Part shown: one piece after another, positions 27,343 to 36,641 of the stretch
Numbering within the stretch: position 1 is the first letter of the stretch
Layout: each line of letters opens with the position of its first letter
Assembly (NCBI GenBank): GCA_965140555.1
Contig: OZ223259.1
Coordinates: forward strand, 930,001-994,000
DNA length: 64,000 nucleotides
Source: UBA1351 sp965140555
GTDB taxonomy: Bacteria > Bacillota > Clostridia > Lachnospirales > Vallitaleaceae
Reading direction: 5' to 3'
Made by a program: the position numbers and the translations under genes
The notes under the pieces: model-generated
Databases searched by the model: none
The model's input: only the letters and a program-made list of their open reading frames with translations
What the model was told of the DNA's origin: nothing

Positions 27343-28068
27343 CTAACCGCGATAATGTCGCAAAAATTGTATGATTCGGTTTACATTTAGTTGCTCTTTC
27401 GTGATTTCGGGAATATCCAAAGCCTGCTGACACACACCTATAAACCCCAACTCGTGGGAATCAGAAGATTGTAGAAGACCATAGTCTTTATAGGTTGCTT
27501 TATATTCGTTAAAGTCAGCATACTGTGATATCTCAAGACAAGTAATCAAGCTGTTATGCGGTAACATACCCAGATTAGACAAAACACTATAACTCGGGCG
27601 ATCGATATGGGCAGGAATAGCAATTCCTCCAAGCTCCCATGCGCTTTGAATAATTTGTTCAAAAGTGAGTCCTGTTGCAAAGGAAAGGAGTCGTTCCTCT
27701 TCCCCGCATATCTCATCATCAGCGTCCATAATCCACTGATGTCCAACAATAGATGATCGGTTCTTAAGATTGGGAAGGTGTGCATATACAAGGTTCTGCA
27801 TATTGTATACACTATCCAAGTCTCCAAAAAGACATACCACATGAATCTCTTCACGTGATTCGATTTCCATCCCCGGAATAACCAGAATTCCTTCCGCTTT
27901 GCCAACCTCCATAATCACTTCTACATTCTTACAGCTATTATGATCGGTTATTGCAATAACATCCAGCTCCATTAACCGCGACATATTCACGATGTTGTTT
28001 GGAGACATCTCTTCCAATCCACAAGCTGACAAGGCTGTATGGATATGAAAATCATAATTAATCTTCAT
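27343..28068 (-). CDS. PHP domain metal-dependent phosphoesterase
   Basis: The PHP-family motifs are present: DFHIHTALSACG (first metal-binding HxH), AITDHNS (DH motif), MEIESREEIHVVCLF (E and H), AHIDRP, and SSDSHE near the C-terminus. It should hydrolyse a phosphate ester or nucleic acid, but its substrate is unknown. PHP genes of this kind often lie beside clostridial [FeFe] hydrogenase operons, so a link to that system is likely. I use the ATG at 28068 (MKINYDF), with CGAGG six bases ahead, giving 241 residues; a longer frame reaches into the promoter. Confidence 0.85.
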   Translation of the reverse strand: MKINYDFHIHTALSACGLEEMSPNNIVNMSRLMELDVIAITDHNSCKNVEVIMEVGKAEGILVIPGMEIESREEIHVVCLFGDLDSVYNMQNLVYAHLPNLKNRSSIVGHQWIMDADDEICGEEERLLSFATGLTFEQIIQSAWELGGIAIPAHIDRPSYSVLSNLGMLPHNSLITCLEISQYADFNEYKATYKDYGLLQSSDSHELGFIGVCQQALDIPEITKEQLNVNRIIQFLRHYRG

Positions 28069-28145
28069 TACCGTCCTCGATTGTACGATCTTTTGATAGT
28101 TTTTTGTTAAACCTTTATCAAGTTGCCCTAGGTAGTCCATAGACA

Positions 28146-28199
28146 ATTATAGCAGATAACCCAAACCTTGTAAACAACCTAATTTGGGCATCTGCTATA
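28146..28199 (-). promoter_or_regulatory. PHP-hydrogenase promoter inside a large inverted repeat
   Basis: Minus strand TTTACA (28169-28174), 17 bases, TGC-TATAAT (-10 at 28146-28151). The promoter lies between arms TATAGCAGAT..CCCAAA (28148-28165) and TTTGGG..ATCTGCTATA (28183-28199). The -10 box is part of one arm. The rest of the gap to uvrA (28200-28238) is AT-rich with no terminator visible. Confidence 0.65.
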
Positions 28200-28238
28200 G
28201 TTTATAGATATATATATTCAAATTTTATGGTACTCTTT

Positions 28239-31085
28239 TTATATTTCAGGAGATTGAGCAGATAACATACGTTTCAAAAACTGTCCTGTATAAGATCCTT
28301 CTACCTCTGCAACAGCTTCAGGTGTCCCTTGTGCAATAACCTCACCACCACGATGACCGCCTTCCGGTCCCATGTCTATAATATAATCGGCCGTCTTTAT
28401 CACTTCAAGGTTGTGTTCAATAACCAGTACTGAATTCCCTTGATCCACAAGTTTTTGAAGAATCATAATAAGTTTATGTACATCTTCGAAATGAAGCCCT
28501 GTCGTCGGCTCGTCCAAAATATACATGGTCTTACCTGTGCTTCGCTTGCTCAAATGCGTTGCCAACTTAATTCTTTGGGCCTCACCACCCGACAGTGTTG
28601 TTGATGGTTGACCCAGTTTAACATAGCTTAGTCCAACATCGTAGAGGGTCTGCATCTTACTCTTTATCCTTGGTACATTTTCAAAAAATGTAAGGGCATC
28701 TTCAACGGTCATCTCCAACACTTCTGAAATATTTTTCCCTTTGTATTTCACCTCGAGTGTATCCCGATTGTATCGTTTACCGTGACATACTTCACAAGGA
28801 ACATATACGTCCGGAAGAAAATGCATCTCAATTTTTATAATTCCGTCACCACTACACGCTTCGCAACGTCCACCTTTCACATTAAAGCTAAATCGACCTT
28901 TTTTATAGCCACGCATTTTGGCTTCTTGCGTTGATGTAAAAATATCACGAATTGCATCAAACACCCCTGTATAAGTTGCCGGATTGGAGCGAGGTGTCCG
29001 GCCGATTGGTGATTGATCAATATCGATAACCTTATCCAAATGCTCTTCACCTAACAAATCGACATGATGCCCCGGTTTTACCTTGGAGCGATTTAAATCT
29101 CTTGATAAGCGTTTGAAGAGAATTTCGTTAACAAACGAGCTTTTTCCTGAACCTGAAACCCCCGTGACACAAGTAAACACTCCCAGAGGAATATCAATGT
29201 CAATATGCTTCAGATTATTTTCATGTGCACCGACCAACTTTAACCAACGCTCATCCGTTGGGCGACGTTTCTTGGGTACTTCAATGCGTCGTTTTCCCGA
29301 AAGATATTGTCCTGTTAGGGACTTCTTCGACTTAAGCATCCCCTTTACCGTCCCTGCATAGACCACATCACCCCCATGCACTCCGGCACCGGGCCCGATA
29401 TCAACGATATAATCTGCTTCACGCATTGTGTCTTCATCATGTTCCACAACAATGAGTGTATTTCCTAAATCACGTAGATGCTTAAGGGTTTTCAACAAAC
29501 GATCATTGTCTCGTTGATGCAAGCCAATAGACGGCTCATCTAATATATAAACAACACCAACGAGTCCTGAACCTATTTGGGTAGCCAGACGAATACGCTG
29601 GGCTTCCCCTCCGGATAACGTCCCTGATGACCTGGATAGCGACAGATAATCAAGCCCTACATCTACCAAAAAGTTTATTCGTGCTTGAATCTCCTTCAAG
29701 ACTTGCTCACCGATTAATCGTTGACGATTTGTTAATGTCAGTTGATCCATAAACAGTTGTATGTCAATAATAGCCATATCCGTCACTTGCGCAATGTTTT
29801 TATCACCAACTGTCACTGCTAGGGACTCTTTCTTCAGTCTTGCACCGTGGCAATCCGGGCATTCATTATTGGTCATCATCCCTTCGTATTCTTGTTTCAT
29901 GTAATCCGAAGAAGTTTCCGAATACCTCCTAGACAAACTATTGATTACGCCTTCAAAGGATGTCTCATAACTACCGGACATACGCTTAGAATCATAGTTT
30001 ACTGTAATTTTCTCACCGTCATTCCCATACATAATGATTTTCTGAATGTCTTCACTCAAGTCTTTGTAGGGCGTATCCAAACTGAAATTATAGGTTTTAG
30101 CTAAAGCTTCAAATATATTCAATGTAAAACTGTTTTTATGTCCTGAAGACCCCCATCCAGGAGCTTGTATGGCCCCTTGTTTAATGGACTTAGAATCATC
30201 GGGTATAATTAAGTCAGGATCAAATTTCATGGTAAAGCCCAGCCCATGACACGTTGGACAAGCACCAAAGGGATTGTTAAAAGAAAACATTCTAGGTTCT
30301 ATTTCTTCAATACTAATATCACAGTCCGGACATGAAAAATGCTGCGAAAAAGTCAGCATCTCACCATCGACAACATCGACTTCAAGTATTCCACCTGTTA
30401 AATGCATGACTGTTTCAATCGAATCACTTAATCTTTTTTCAATACCTTCTTTAATAACCAAACGATCCACAACGATAGAAATCGAATGTTTTTTATTTTT
30501 TTCTAACTCTACGGTCTCCCCCAAATCATATACAATACCATCAATAAGGGCTCGTACATAACCGTTTCGTTTAGCCTGTTCCAACAACTTGACATGTTGC
30601 CCTTTTCGTCCTCTTATCACCGGTGCCAATAACTGAATACGTGTTCCTTCTGACATGCCTGTAATTTGATCGACGATTTGATCGATTGTCTGTTTTTCGA
30701 TAGGTTTACCACAATTTGGACAATGGGGTATTCCGACTCTTGCGTACAATAGACGAAAATAATCATAAATTTCAGTCACTGTACCGACTGTTGAACGCGG
30801 ATTTTTACTTGTTGTTTTTTGGTCAATAGAGATCGCTGGAGAAAGGCCTTCAATCGTTTCAACATCCGGCTTTTCCATCTGACCCAAAAACTGTCTGGCG
30901 TACGCAGATAAGGACTCCACATAGCGGCGTTGCCCTTCTGCATATAATGTATCAAACGCCAAGGATGATTTCCCCGACCCTGATAATCCGGTTAACACAA
31001 CAAATTTGTCTCGAGGCAATTTGAGGTTGATATTTTTCAAATTGTGCTCCTTGGCACCCTTTATAACAATATGATTCTTTGACAT
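28239..31085 (-). CDS. uvrA: Excinuclease ABC subunit A
   Basis: UvrA is the DNA damage sensor of nucleotide excision repair, an ABC ATPase dimer that loads UvrB. Both nucleotide-binding domains are complete: GLSGSGKSSLAF and GVSGSGKSSFVN (Walker A), two LSGGEAQRI signatures, and ILDEPSIGLH and ILDEPTTGLH (Walker B). Zinc motifs CPNCGKP, CPDCDIS/CPTCHG and CEACSGDG..CEVCHG are present. The length of 948 residues is usual. It follows uvrB by nine bases and shares its SOS promoter. Confidence 0.97.
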   Translation of the reverse strand: MSKNHIVIKGAKEHNLKNINLKLPRDKFVVLTGLSGSGKSSLAFDTLYAEGQRRYVESLSAYARQFLGQMEKPDVETIEGLSPAISIDQKTTSKNPRSTVGTVTEIYDYFRLLYARVGIPHCPNCGKPIEKQTIDQIVDQITGMSEGTRIQLLAPVIRGRKGQHVKLLEQAKRNGYVRALIDGIVYDLGETVELEKNKKHSISIVVDRLVIKEGIEKRLSDSIETVMHLTGGILEVDVVDGEMLTFSQHFSCPDCDISIEEIEPRMFSFNNPFGACPTCHGLGFTMKFDPDLIIPDDSKSIKQGAIQAPGWGSSGHKNSFTLNIFEALAKTYNFSLDTPYKDLSEDIQKIIMYGNDGEKITVNYDSKRMSGSYETSFEGVINSLSRRYSETSSDYMKQEYEGMMTNNECPDCHGARLKKESLAVTVGDKNIAQVTDMAIIDIQLFMDQLTLTNRQRLIGEQVLKEIQARINFLVDVGLDYLSLSRSSGTLSGGEAQRIRLATQIGSGLVGVVYILDEPSIGLHQRDNDRLLKTLKHLRDLGNTLIVVEHDEDTMREADYIVDIGPGAGVHGGDVVYAGTVKGMLKSKKSLTGQYLSGKRRIEVPKKRRPTDERWLKLVGAHENNLKHIDIDIPLGVFTCVTGVSGSGKSSFVNEILFKRLSRDLNRSKVKPGHHVDLLGEEHLDKVIDIDQSPIGRTPRSNPATYTGVFDAIRDIFTSTQEAKMRGYKKGRFSFNVKGGRCEACSGDGIIKIEMHFLPDVYVPCEVCHGKRYNRDTLEVKYKGKNISEVLEMTVEDALTFFENVPRIKSKMQTLYDVGLSYVKLGQPSTTLSGGEAQRIKLATHLSKRSTGKTMYILDEPTTGLHFEDVHKLIMILQKLVDQGNSVLVIEHNLEVIKTADYIIDMGPEGGHRGGEVIAQGTPEAVAEVEGSYTGQFLKRMLSAQSPEI

Positions 31086-31094
31086 CTTCGTCTC

Positions 31095-33080
31095 CTATCT
31101 TTCTTCCCGCTGACGTTTCAATTTGAATAACTCATCACGTAACATCGCTGCTCGCTCAAAATCAAGATCTAACGCTGCTTTTTTCATCTCTGCATTTACC
31201 TTAATGATTAATTGGTCCAATTCTTTATCATCCATCGATTCCGGATCTTTATCTAATTTGTAAGTCGCTTTGGAATCAGCCACCTTTGAAATAGATATCA
31301 AATCTCGAACCGCTTTCTTAATCGTTTGAGGGGTGATACCATGTTCGTCATTATATGCCTGTTGAATGGCACGACGTCGATTGGTTTCGCTAATGGCTCG
31401 TTCCATCGATCCTGTTATTGTATCTGCATACATAATAACACGACCGTCACTATTACGTGCTGCACGTCCCACGGTCTGTATCAATGCCGTTTCAGATCGT
31501 AGGAACCCTTCTTTATCCGCATCAATAATGGCAACCAATGCTACTTCCGGTATATCCAATCCTTCACGTAGCAGGTTAATTCCAATAAGAACATCGAATA
31601 CATCCATACGCAAGTCACGAACAATTTCTATACGCTCTAACGTATCAATATCAGAATGCAAATAACGAACACGAATACCGATTTCCTTCATATAATCTGT
31701 TAAATCTTCTGACATCTTCTTTGTCAATGTCGTTACCAGAACTTTTCTACCTGTCTCTATTTCCCGATGGATTTCATTTATCAAATCATCAATTTGACCT
31801 TTAACCGGTCGAATACTTATTTCCGGGTCCAACAGACCTGTCGGACGAATAATCTGCTCTGCATATATTTCCTGGTGCTCTTTCTCATATGGCCCCGGTG
31901 TCGCAGATACATATAAGATTTTATTAATATGATCCTCAAATTCACCAAAGTTCAACGGACGATTATCCTTAGCGGAGGGTAAACGAAAACCATAGTCGAC
32001 AAGATTTTGCTTTCTGGATTGATCGCCTGCATACATCCCTCCAATTTGAGGGATCGTCATATGTGACTCATCGACAATAATCAGAAAATCATCAGGAAAA
32101 TAGTCAATTAACGTATACGGCGCTTGTCCGGGCGCTAATCCGGTCAAATGTCTCGAATAATTCTCTATCCCCGAACAAAAACCTGTTTCACGAATCATTT
32201 CCAAATCAAAATTTGTACGTTCTGAAATGCGCTGCGCCTCAATAAGCTTATCGTTTTCTTTAAAATACTTCACCCGTTCAACGAGCTCTTCCTCAATACC
32301 TTGAAGGGCTTGTTCAATTTTCTCATCACCAATCACATAATGACTGGCAGGAAAAATAGAAATATGCTTCAACTCATACAAGACTTCCCCTGTCAAGGTG
32401 TTTATCTCAGTAATTCGGTCAATTTCATCACCAAAAAACTCCACACGTACCGCATTTTCATGTGAACCCGCAGGAAAAATTTCTACTACATCCCCACGCA
32501 CACGAAAGGTAGAACGTGCAAAATCAAGGTCGTTCCGTTTATATTGAATATCAACGAGTTTACGAAGTAAATCATCTCTATCCATAAGCGTTCCTGGACG
32601 CAAAGAAATAACCATATTTTCATAATCGACCGGTGAACCTAATCCGTAGATACACGATACAGAGGCGATTATAATAACATCACTTCGTTCCGCCAAAGCC
32701 GCTGTTGCTGAATGGCGAAGTTTATCTATTTCCTCATTAATCGATGAATCCTTTTCTATGTACGTATCTGTATGCGCAACATAAGCCTCCGGTTGATAAT
32801 AGTCATAATAACTAACAAAATATTCCACTGCATTTTCAGGGAAAAATTCTAGAAACTCCGAGTATAGCTGCGCTGCCAATGTTTTATTATGTGCTATAAT
32901 CAATGTCGGAATCTTCATTTCTTGAATAATATTCGCCATAGTAAACGTCTTTCCCGAACCGGTTACGCCTAGAAGTGTTTCTTGTTTCTTACCGGATTTA
33001 TAACCGGATAAGAGCTTCTTAATGGCTTCCGGCTGATCTCCCGTTGGCGCAAACTCTGATTGCAATTGAAATTGTGCCAC
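31095..33080 (-). CDS. uvrB: Excinuclease ABC subunit B
   Basis: UvrB verifies damage and recruits UvrC. Helicase motifs: GVTGSGKTFTMA (Walker A), YYDYYQPEAYV (the beta-hairpin), IVDESHMTIPQI (DEAD-like box), INLLREGLDIPEV and QTVGRAARN. The C-terminal UVR domain (about 620-661) binds UvrC. I choose the GTG at 33080 (VAQFQLQSEF) with GGCGGTGA ahead, giving 661 residues as in B. subtilis; the upstream ATG at 33098 has a poor site. Confidence 0.95.
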   Translation of the reverse strand: MAQFQLQSEFAPTGDQPEAIKKLLSGYKSGKKQETLLGVTGSGKTFTMANIIQEMKIPTLIIAHNKTLAAQLYSEFLEFFPENAVEYFVSYYDYYQPEAYVAHTDTYIEKDSSINEEIDKLRHSATAALAERSDVIIIASVSCIYGLGSPVDYENMVISLRPGTLMDRDDLLRKLVDIQYKRNDLDFARSTFRVRGDVVEIFPAGSHENAVRVEFFGDEIDRITEINTLTGEVLYELKHISIFPASHYVIGDEKIEQALQGIEEELVERVKYFKENDKLIEAQRISERTNFDLEMIRETGFCSGIENYSRHLTGLAPGQAPYTLIDYFPDDFLIIVDESHMTIPQIGGMYAGDQSRKQNLVDYGFRLPSAKDNRPLNFGEFEDHINKILYVSATPGPYEKEHQEIYAEQIIRPTGLLDPEISIRPVKGQIDDLINEIHREIETGRKVLVTTLTKKMSEDLTDYMKEIGIRVRYLHSDIDTLERIEIVRDLRMDVFDVLIGINLLREGLDIPEVALVAIIDADKEGFLRSETALIQTVGRAARNSDGRVIMYADTITGSMERAISETNRRRAIQQAYNDEHGITPQTIKKAVRDLISISKVADSKATYKLDKDPESMDDKELDQLIIKVNAEMKKAALDLDFERAAMLRDELFKLKRQREER

Positions 33081-33122
33081 AAAATCACCGCCTTTCATTC
33101 AACTTACTGTCATGTACTCTCT

Positions 33123-33160
33123 ATTATATCATAGGACGTCATTTTTGCAAACATATGTTC
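33123..33160 (-). promoter_or_regulatory. uvrBA promoter with LexA (SOS) box
   Basis: Minus strand TTGCAA (33145-33150), 16 bases, TATAAT (33123-33128). The LexA-like site GAACATATGTTT (33149-33160) overlaps the -35. It differs by one base from the Gram-positive core GAAC-N4-GTTC. uvrB is a known LexA target in Firmicutes. Confidence 0.75.
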
Positions 33161-33199
33161 TTTTTATGTTCGTATACTACATTTTTCTTCTATCAACTA

Positions 33200-33233
33200 A
33201 AAAGAAAAGAGCCCTATATCAGGTCGCTCTTTT
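33200..33233 (-). terminator. Terminator of the ftsEX operon
   Basis: Minus strand AAAAGAGC pairs with GCTCTTTT, then CTTTTT. The 5' arm lies inside the last codons of the TPR gene, so translation and termination overlap. Confidence 0.8.
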
Positions 33234-34145
33234 CCACGTTTCCATCCATGATTCTATTTTTCCCACATATGGTAGTAGGTCCTCATCTGTTCGTACTTGT
33301 TCAATAAATGACGGGTGGGCAAGGAGCGCTTTTTCAATGTGATGCATGACATTTGCCGGTTGTTCTATACAACTGTATAAACAAGCAAGATGATATTCCA
33401 GTAAATAAGAGTCATTGGCATAGTCTATACCCTGCAATAATGTTGATTCGACATTTTGCAACTCATTATTCTCTCTATAAAGCACCGCTAAATTAATATA
33501 CGTATATACGTAACTCTTCTCCAACTCTAAAGAATGTCTATATGCTGCAACGGCATCCTCATAACGATTTTGGCGTTTGGCCAGAACGCCTTGATTAAAA
33601 TAGACAAGATAATGTTCTTCTATGGACTGGGCCTTATCAAAAAAATCAGCAGCTTTCTCTAGTTCATCCATCCCTTCATATACGGCTCCTAGGTTAAGAT
33701 TTCCCCAAAAATGCTCTGGTTCTAAGTTTAGTAAATAACGATACCAATAAATCGCTTCTTCTGTCATTTCTAAGTCATCATATAGCGAAGCTAAAAAGAA
33801 GCAGGCATCTGTATAGTCCGGCTCGACCTCAATAGCTTTCAAATAATATTCAATAGCCTCATCCTGATTTCCTTTTTCCTCTTCAATCAGTGCTAGACCA
33901 TAATATCCTTGTGCACTCTCAGGATACCAGATCATTAACTGCATATAAATTCGCGCCGCATCTTCATAGCGTTCCGTTTCAATATAAATCAAACCCAAAT
34001 CAATAAAATCTTCTTCTTCCATCTGTTGTGGTTGTCTAGAAACAATAATCTCAAATTGCTCTCGAGCCTTTTCAAGATTTTCTTCTTCCATAAATTTATG
34101 CGCAAGAATCCGATGGTTTTGGTATTTGTATTTTTTTTCTTTCAT
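33219..34145 (-). CDS. TPR repeat protein at end of division operon
   Basis: This 308-residue soluble protein is almost entirely tetratricopeptide repeats. At least six units are visible by the pattern of Gly/Ala at position 8, Tyr at 11 and Pro at 32, for example AQGYYGLALIEEEKGNQDEAIEYYLKAIEVEPDYT shortened over about residues 77-112. There is no signal peptide. It should act as a protein-binding adaptor; the partner is not known. Its start overlaps the stop of the PDZ membrane gene by four bases, so the two are translated together and may interact. Confidence 0.85.
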   Translation of the reverse strand: MKEKKYKYQNHRILAHKFMEEENLEKAREQFEIIVSRQPQQMEEEDFIDLGLIYIETERYEDAARIYMQLMIWYPESAQGYYGLALIEEEKGNQDEAIEYYLKAIEVEPDYTDACFFLASLYDDLEMTEEAIYWYRYLLNLEPEHFWGNLNLGAVYEGMDELEKAADFFDKAQSIEEHYLVYFNQGVLAKRQNRYEDAVAAYRHSLELEKSYVYTYINLAVLYRENNELQNVESTLLQGIDYANDSYLLEYHLACLYSCIEQPANVMHHIEKALLAHPSFIEQVRTDEDLLPYVGKIESWMETWKRAT

Positions 34146-35383
34146 CGACCCACCCTCTTTAAATATTCAAACAATCCCACATGATCAAAGCGATCGTATG
34201 GATAAATTAATGCCGGTTTTTCAGGTAGCAGCCGTATGCCAAGTTGTTCTACTTCTATATTACTATCCAGTTTATATTCACAGATTTCACCACTTGGCTT
34301 AATGGTTTTCAATAGGATGTCTAACCGTTTTCGATGTGCCAAGTGTATAAAATGTCGCGGCGTCATAATGACAGTCTCATCAATATCCGTCAACGTTTCC
34401 CCAATCTCCATTCCTAGTTTATCTGCCGCTCCTCCTTCAATCACTTGCATAATCCGTGCTCCATGATCCGGTAAAAAATATAAAGGTTGTCGATGATTTT
34501 CTTCCCACCTAGCGAAATGATGAAGGCCTTCTTTAACCACTATTACTACTATAATCGAAACGACTTGCGCTACCATGTTTCCTGTCGTTAACCTAGCTAA
34601 GAGTAATGCAACAACAGCCAAGAAAATATTTTGAATACTCTTAATACGCACTTCTTCTTTCGGTTTTCTTATATAACTTACAGACGTATGATTCAAAAAG
34701 AATACAGCCGGTAAGACCCAATATACTGTATTCGATTCGGATGCCATTTGAATAAGCGGCCATGTCGAAGGCATATCAATGCCTTCTGAAACGACGGTAG
34801 TCGCTACTTCGACCATCAACATAGCTACTGGCATCAACCATATTTTTTGGAATAAATGACCGATCACAACATGACCGTCCTTTTGGCTAATAATTGGTAT
34901 TCCCGATTTTTTGCCACTAAAAAGAAGCATACATCCTTCTCCTAATAATAATAAACCAATAAGAATAAGTATGGATGTGTAGGATTCACTCATGTCAGGA
35001 ATCTGTCGCCCGAAAATCGTCTGACCGTTTAGTAAACTGACCACAAGGGTAATAACGCCCAACGCATAGATGGCATTCAGCAAACGAACGCGATAGATGC
35101 CCAAAACAATGGAAATCGGTATCACAAACAGAAGTAAACTATTAAATTCAATGGGTATACCAACAACAACAAGTGCAACGGTATAGACTATACCAAGACC
35201 AATCCCTTGTAAAAATACGTCTGAAACTGTGTCTAAAAAAGTTTTACGAATTCCGATACGGTAGACATCCATGCGATACAAGCGTCTAGACACCATAACT
35301 ATCAATATGGCTCCCAGAAAAAAGGGAATGGTAAAAATAGCACTTCCTACACGGATGAACATAATCTTTATAACATCAATCAT
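34142..35383 (-). CDS. PDZ domain multi-pass membrane protein, MinJ-like
   Basis: About eight to nine hydrophobic segments fill residues 10-300, followed by a PDZ domain (about 305-370: DHGARIMQVIEGGAADKLGMEIGETLTDIDETVI). This layout is that of Firmicute MinJ, which links the Min system to the division site, and in Bacillus minJ also lies next to ctpB and ftsEX. Sequence identity to MinJ cannot be measured here, so the name is inferred. The start lies three bases after ctpB and the end overlaps the TPR gene. Confidence 0.75.
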   Translation of the reverse strand: MIDVIKIMFIRVGSAIFTIPFFLGAILIVMVSRRLYRMDVYRIGIRKTFLDTVSDVFLQGIGLGIVYTVALVVVGIPIEFNSLLLFVIPISIVLGIYRVRLLNAIYALGVITLVVSLLNGQTIFGRQIPDMSESYTSILILIGLLLLGEGCMLLFSGKKSGIPIISQKDGHVVIGHLFQKIWLMPVAMLMVEVATTVVSEGIDMPSTWPLIQMASESNTVYWVLPAVFFLNHTSVSYIRKPKEEVRIKSIQNIFLAVVALLLARLTTGNMVAQVVSIIVVIVVKEGLHHFARWEENHRQPLYFLPDHGARIMQVIEGGAADKLGMEIGETLTDIDETVIMTPRHFIHLAHRKRLDILLKTIKPSGEICEYKLDSNIEVEQLGIRLLPEKPALIYPYDRFDHVGLFEYLKRVGR

Positions 35384-35386
35384 AGA

Positions 35387-36604
35387 TTATTCACTTTCTT
35401 TATCAATTAAGTCATGCAATACTTCTTTTGCCTTTTCAAGTTGAACATCTGTTTCACTTTCAGGGTCTGCTTCAACTACAACATCCGGCTCTATACCGAC
35501 ACCATGAATATAATTGCCGTTAGGTGTAAAATATTTTTGGATGGTAATTTTTAATGCAGATCCATCCTCCAATTCAAAGGTGCGTTGTACAAGTCCTTTC
35601 CCAAAAGTAGTCGTACCAACCAACGTCCCTACACCATGATCCTTAATCGCACCAGATAGAATCTCCGACGCACTGGCACTATTTCCATTAACAAGAACGA
35701 CTAGTGGCTTGTCATAAGATGTATTTTCTCGTGTAATCAATTCACTTCGATTTCCCTGACGATCTTCTGTATAAACAACCATTTGATCCTTAGGAAGAAT
35801 CATATCCGCAATTTGATAAGCAATCTGGAGATAGCCCCCCGGATTGTTTCTCAAATCAATAATCAATCCTTCTGTTTGTTTGTCATTCAATGTGTCCAAT
35901 GCCTCTTTGAATTGATCCGCAGTCACTTCATCGAATTGGCTCATAGCTATATAGCCTAAGTTATCATCTAGAACCTGTGAATCAATCGTTGGGACCTCAA
36001 TGGTTCCACGAGTAATCGAGATATCGATTTTCTCTTCGTCACGCATGACTGTTAAAACGACATCCGTCCCTTTTTCTCCTCGAATCTGATCGACAACAGT
36101 ATCCACGTCTTGACCAATGACACTTTTACCATCAACAGCAATAATACGGTCTCCAGGCTTTACACCTGCCGCTTCACCAGGAGAACCTTTAAAAGGAGCT
36201 ACCACTACAATGTCTTCATTCGTTTCACCGTAGCTTACAACAACACCTATTCCCTCATAACTACCACCCATGGATTCCATAAAATCGGCATATTCATCTT
36301 TGGTAAAATAGGTTGTATACGGATCACCTATTCCGTCAACCAACCCACGGATACCTTCTTCATAAAGAGTATTTGTATCATAATCCTCCATATAATAGCT
36401 ATCCAATGTGGCTAATACATCTTCTACTTTGTCATCATAGTCCTTAAAGGTATCACTTTGATATGCTTCCGGATCGGAGGCTGTCAATCGATTAATATCT
36501 CTAAGAATAGAACGATTTTGAAATCCATATATGTATACAACTTGTACTAACAATGTCAAAACGACACCACTTATTATACCAATAAAAAACTTACTTTTCT
36601 TCAT
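35387..36604 (-). CDS. ctpB: C-terminal processing protease, S41 family
   Basis: This secreted serine peptidase has 405 residues: an N-terminal signal anchor (about 5-25), a PDZ domain (about 95-180, GIGVVVSYGETNEDIVVVAPFKGSPGEAAGVKPGDRI), and the S41 catalytic core with IDLRNNPGGYLQIAYQIAD and GNSASASEILSGAIKDHG, where Ser is the nucleophile, and the Lys in GKGLVQ. The family cuts C-termini of envelope or signalling proteins; in Bacillus CtpB acts on SpoIVFA. GAGGTT precedes the start. It is followed by the PDZ membrane gene. Confidence 0.92.
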   Translation of the reverse strand: MKKSKFFIGIISGVVLTLLVQVVYIYGFQNRSILRDINRLTASDPEAYQSDTFKDYDDKVEDVLATLDSYYMEDYDTNTLYEEGIRGLVDGIGDPYTTYFTKDEYADFMESMGGSYEGIGVVVSYGETNEDIVVVAPFKGSPGEAAGVKPGDRIIAVDGKSVIGQDVDTVVDQIRGEKGTDVVLTVMRDEEKIDISITRGTIEVPTIDSQVLDDNLGYIAMSQFDEVTADQFKEALDTLNDKQTEGLIIDLRNNPGGYLQIAYQIADMILPKDQMVVYTEDRQGNRSELITRENTSYDKPLVVLVNGNSASASEILSGAIKDHGVGTLVGTTTFGKGLVQRTFELEDGSALKITIQKYFTPNGNYIHGVGIEPDVVVEADPESETDVQLEKAKEVLHDLIDKESE

Positions 36605-36641
36605 GATAACCTCTTTTCATCACCAATGCTGTCTTCTTGTA

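Noticed and set aside
28169..28182. Shared 14-mer TGTAAACAACCTAA near 21777 and 28169
   Set aside because: Several such matches are expected by chance in 64 kb of AT-rich DNA; no homology extends beyond it.
28148..28199. Plain terminator of uvrA
   Set aside because: No U tract follows on the minus strand, and a good promoter lies inside; an added terminator role cannot be excluded.
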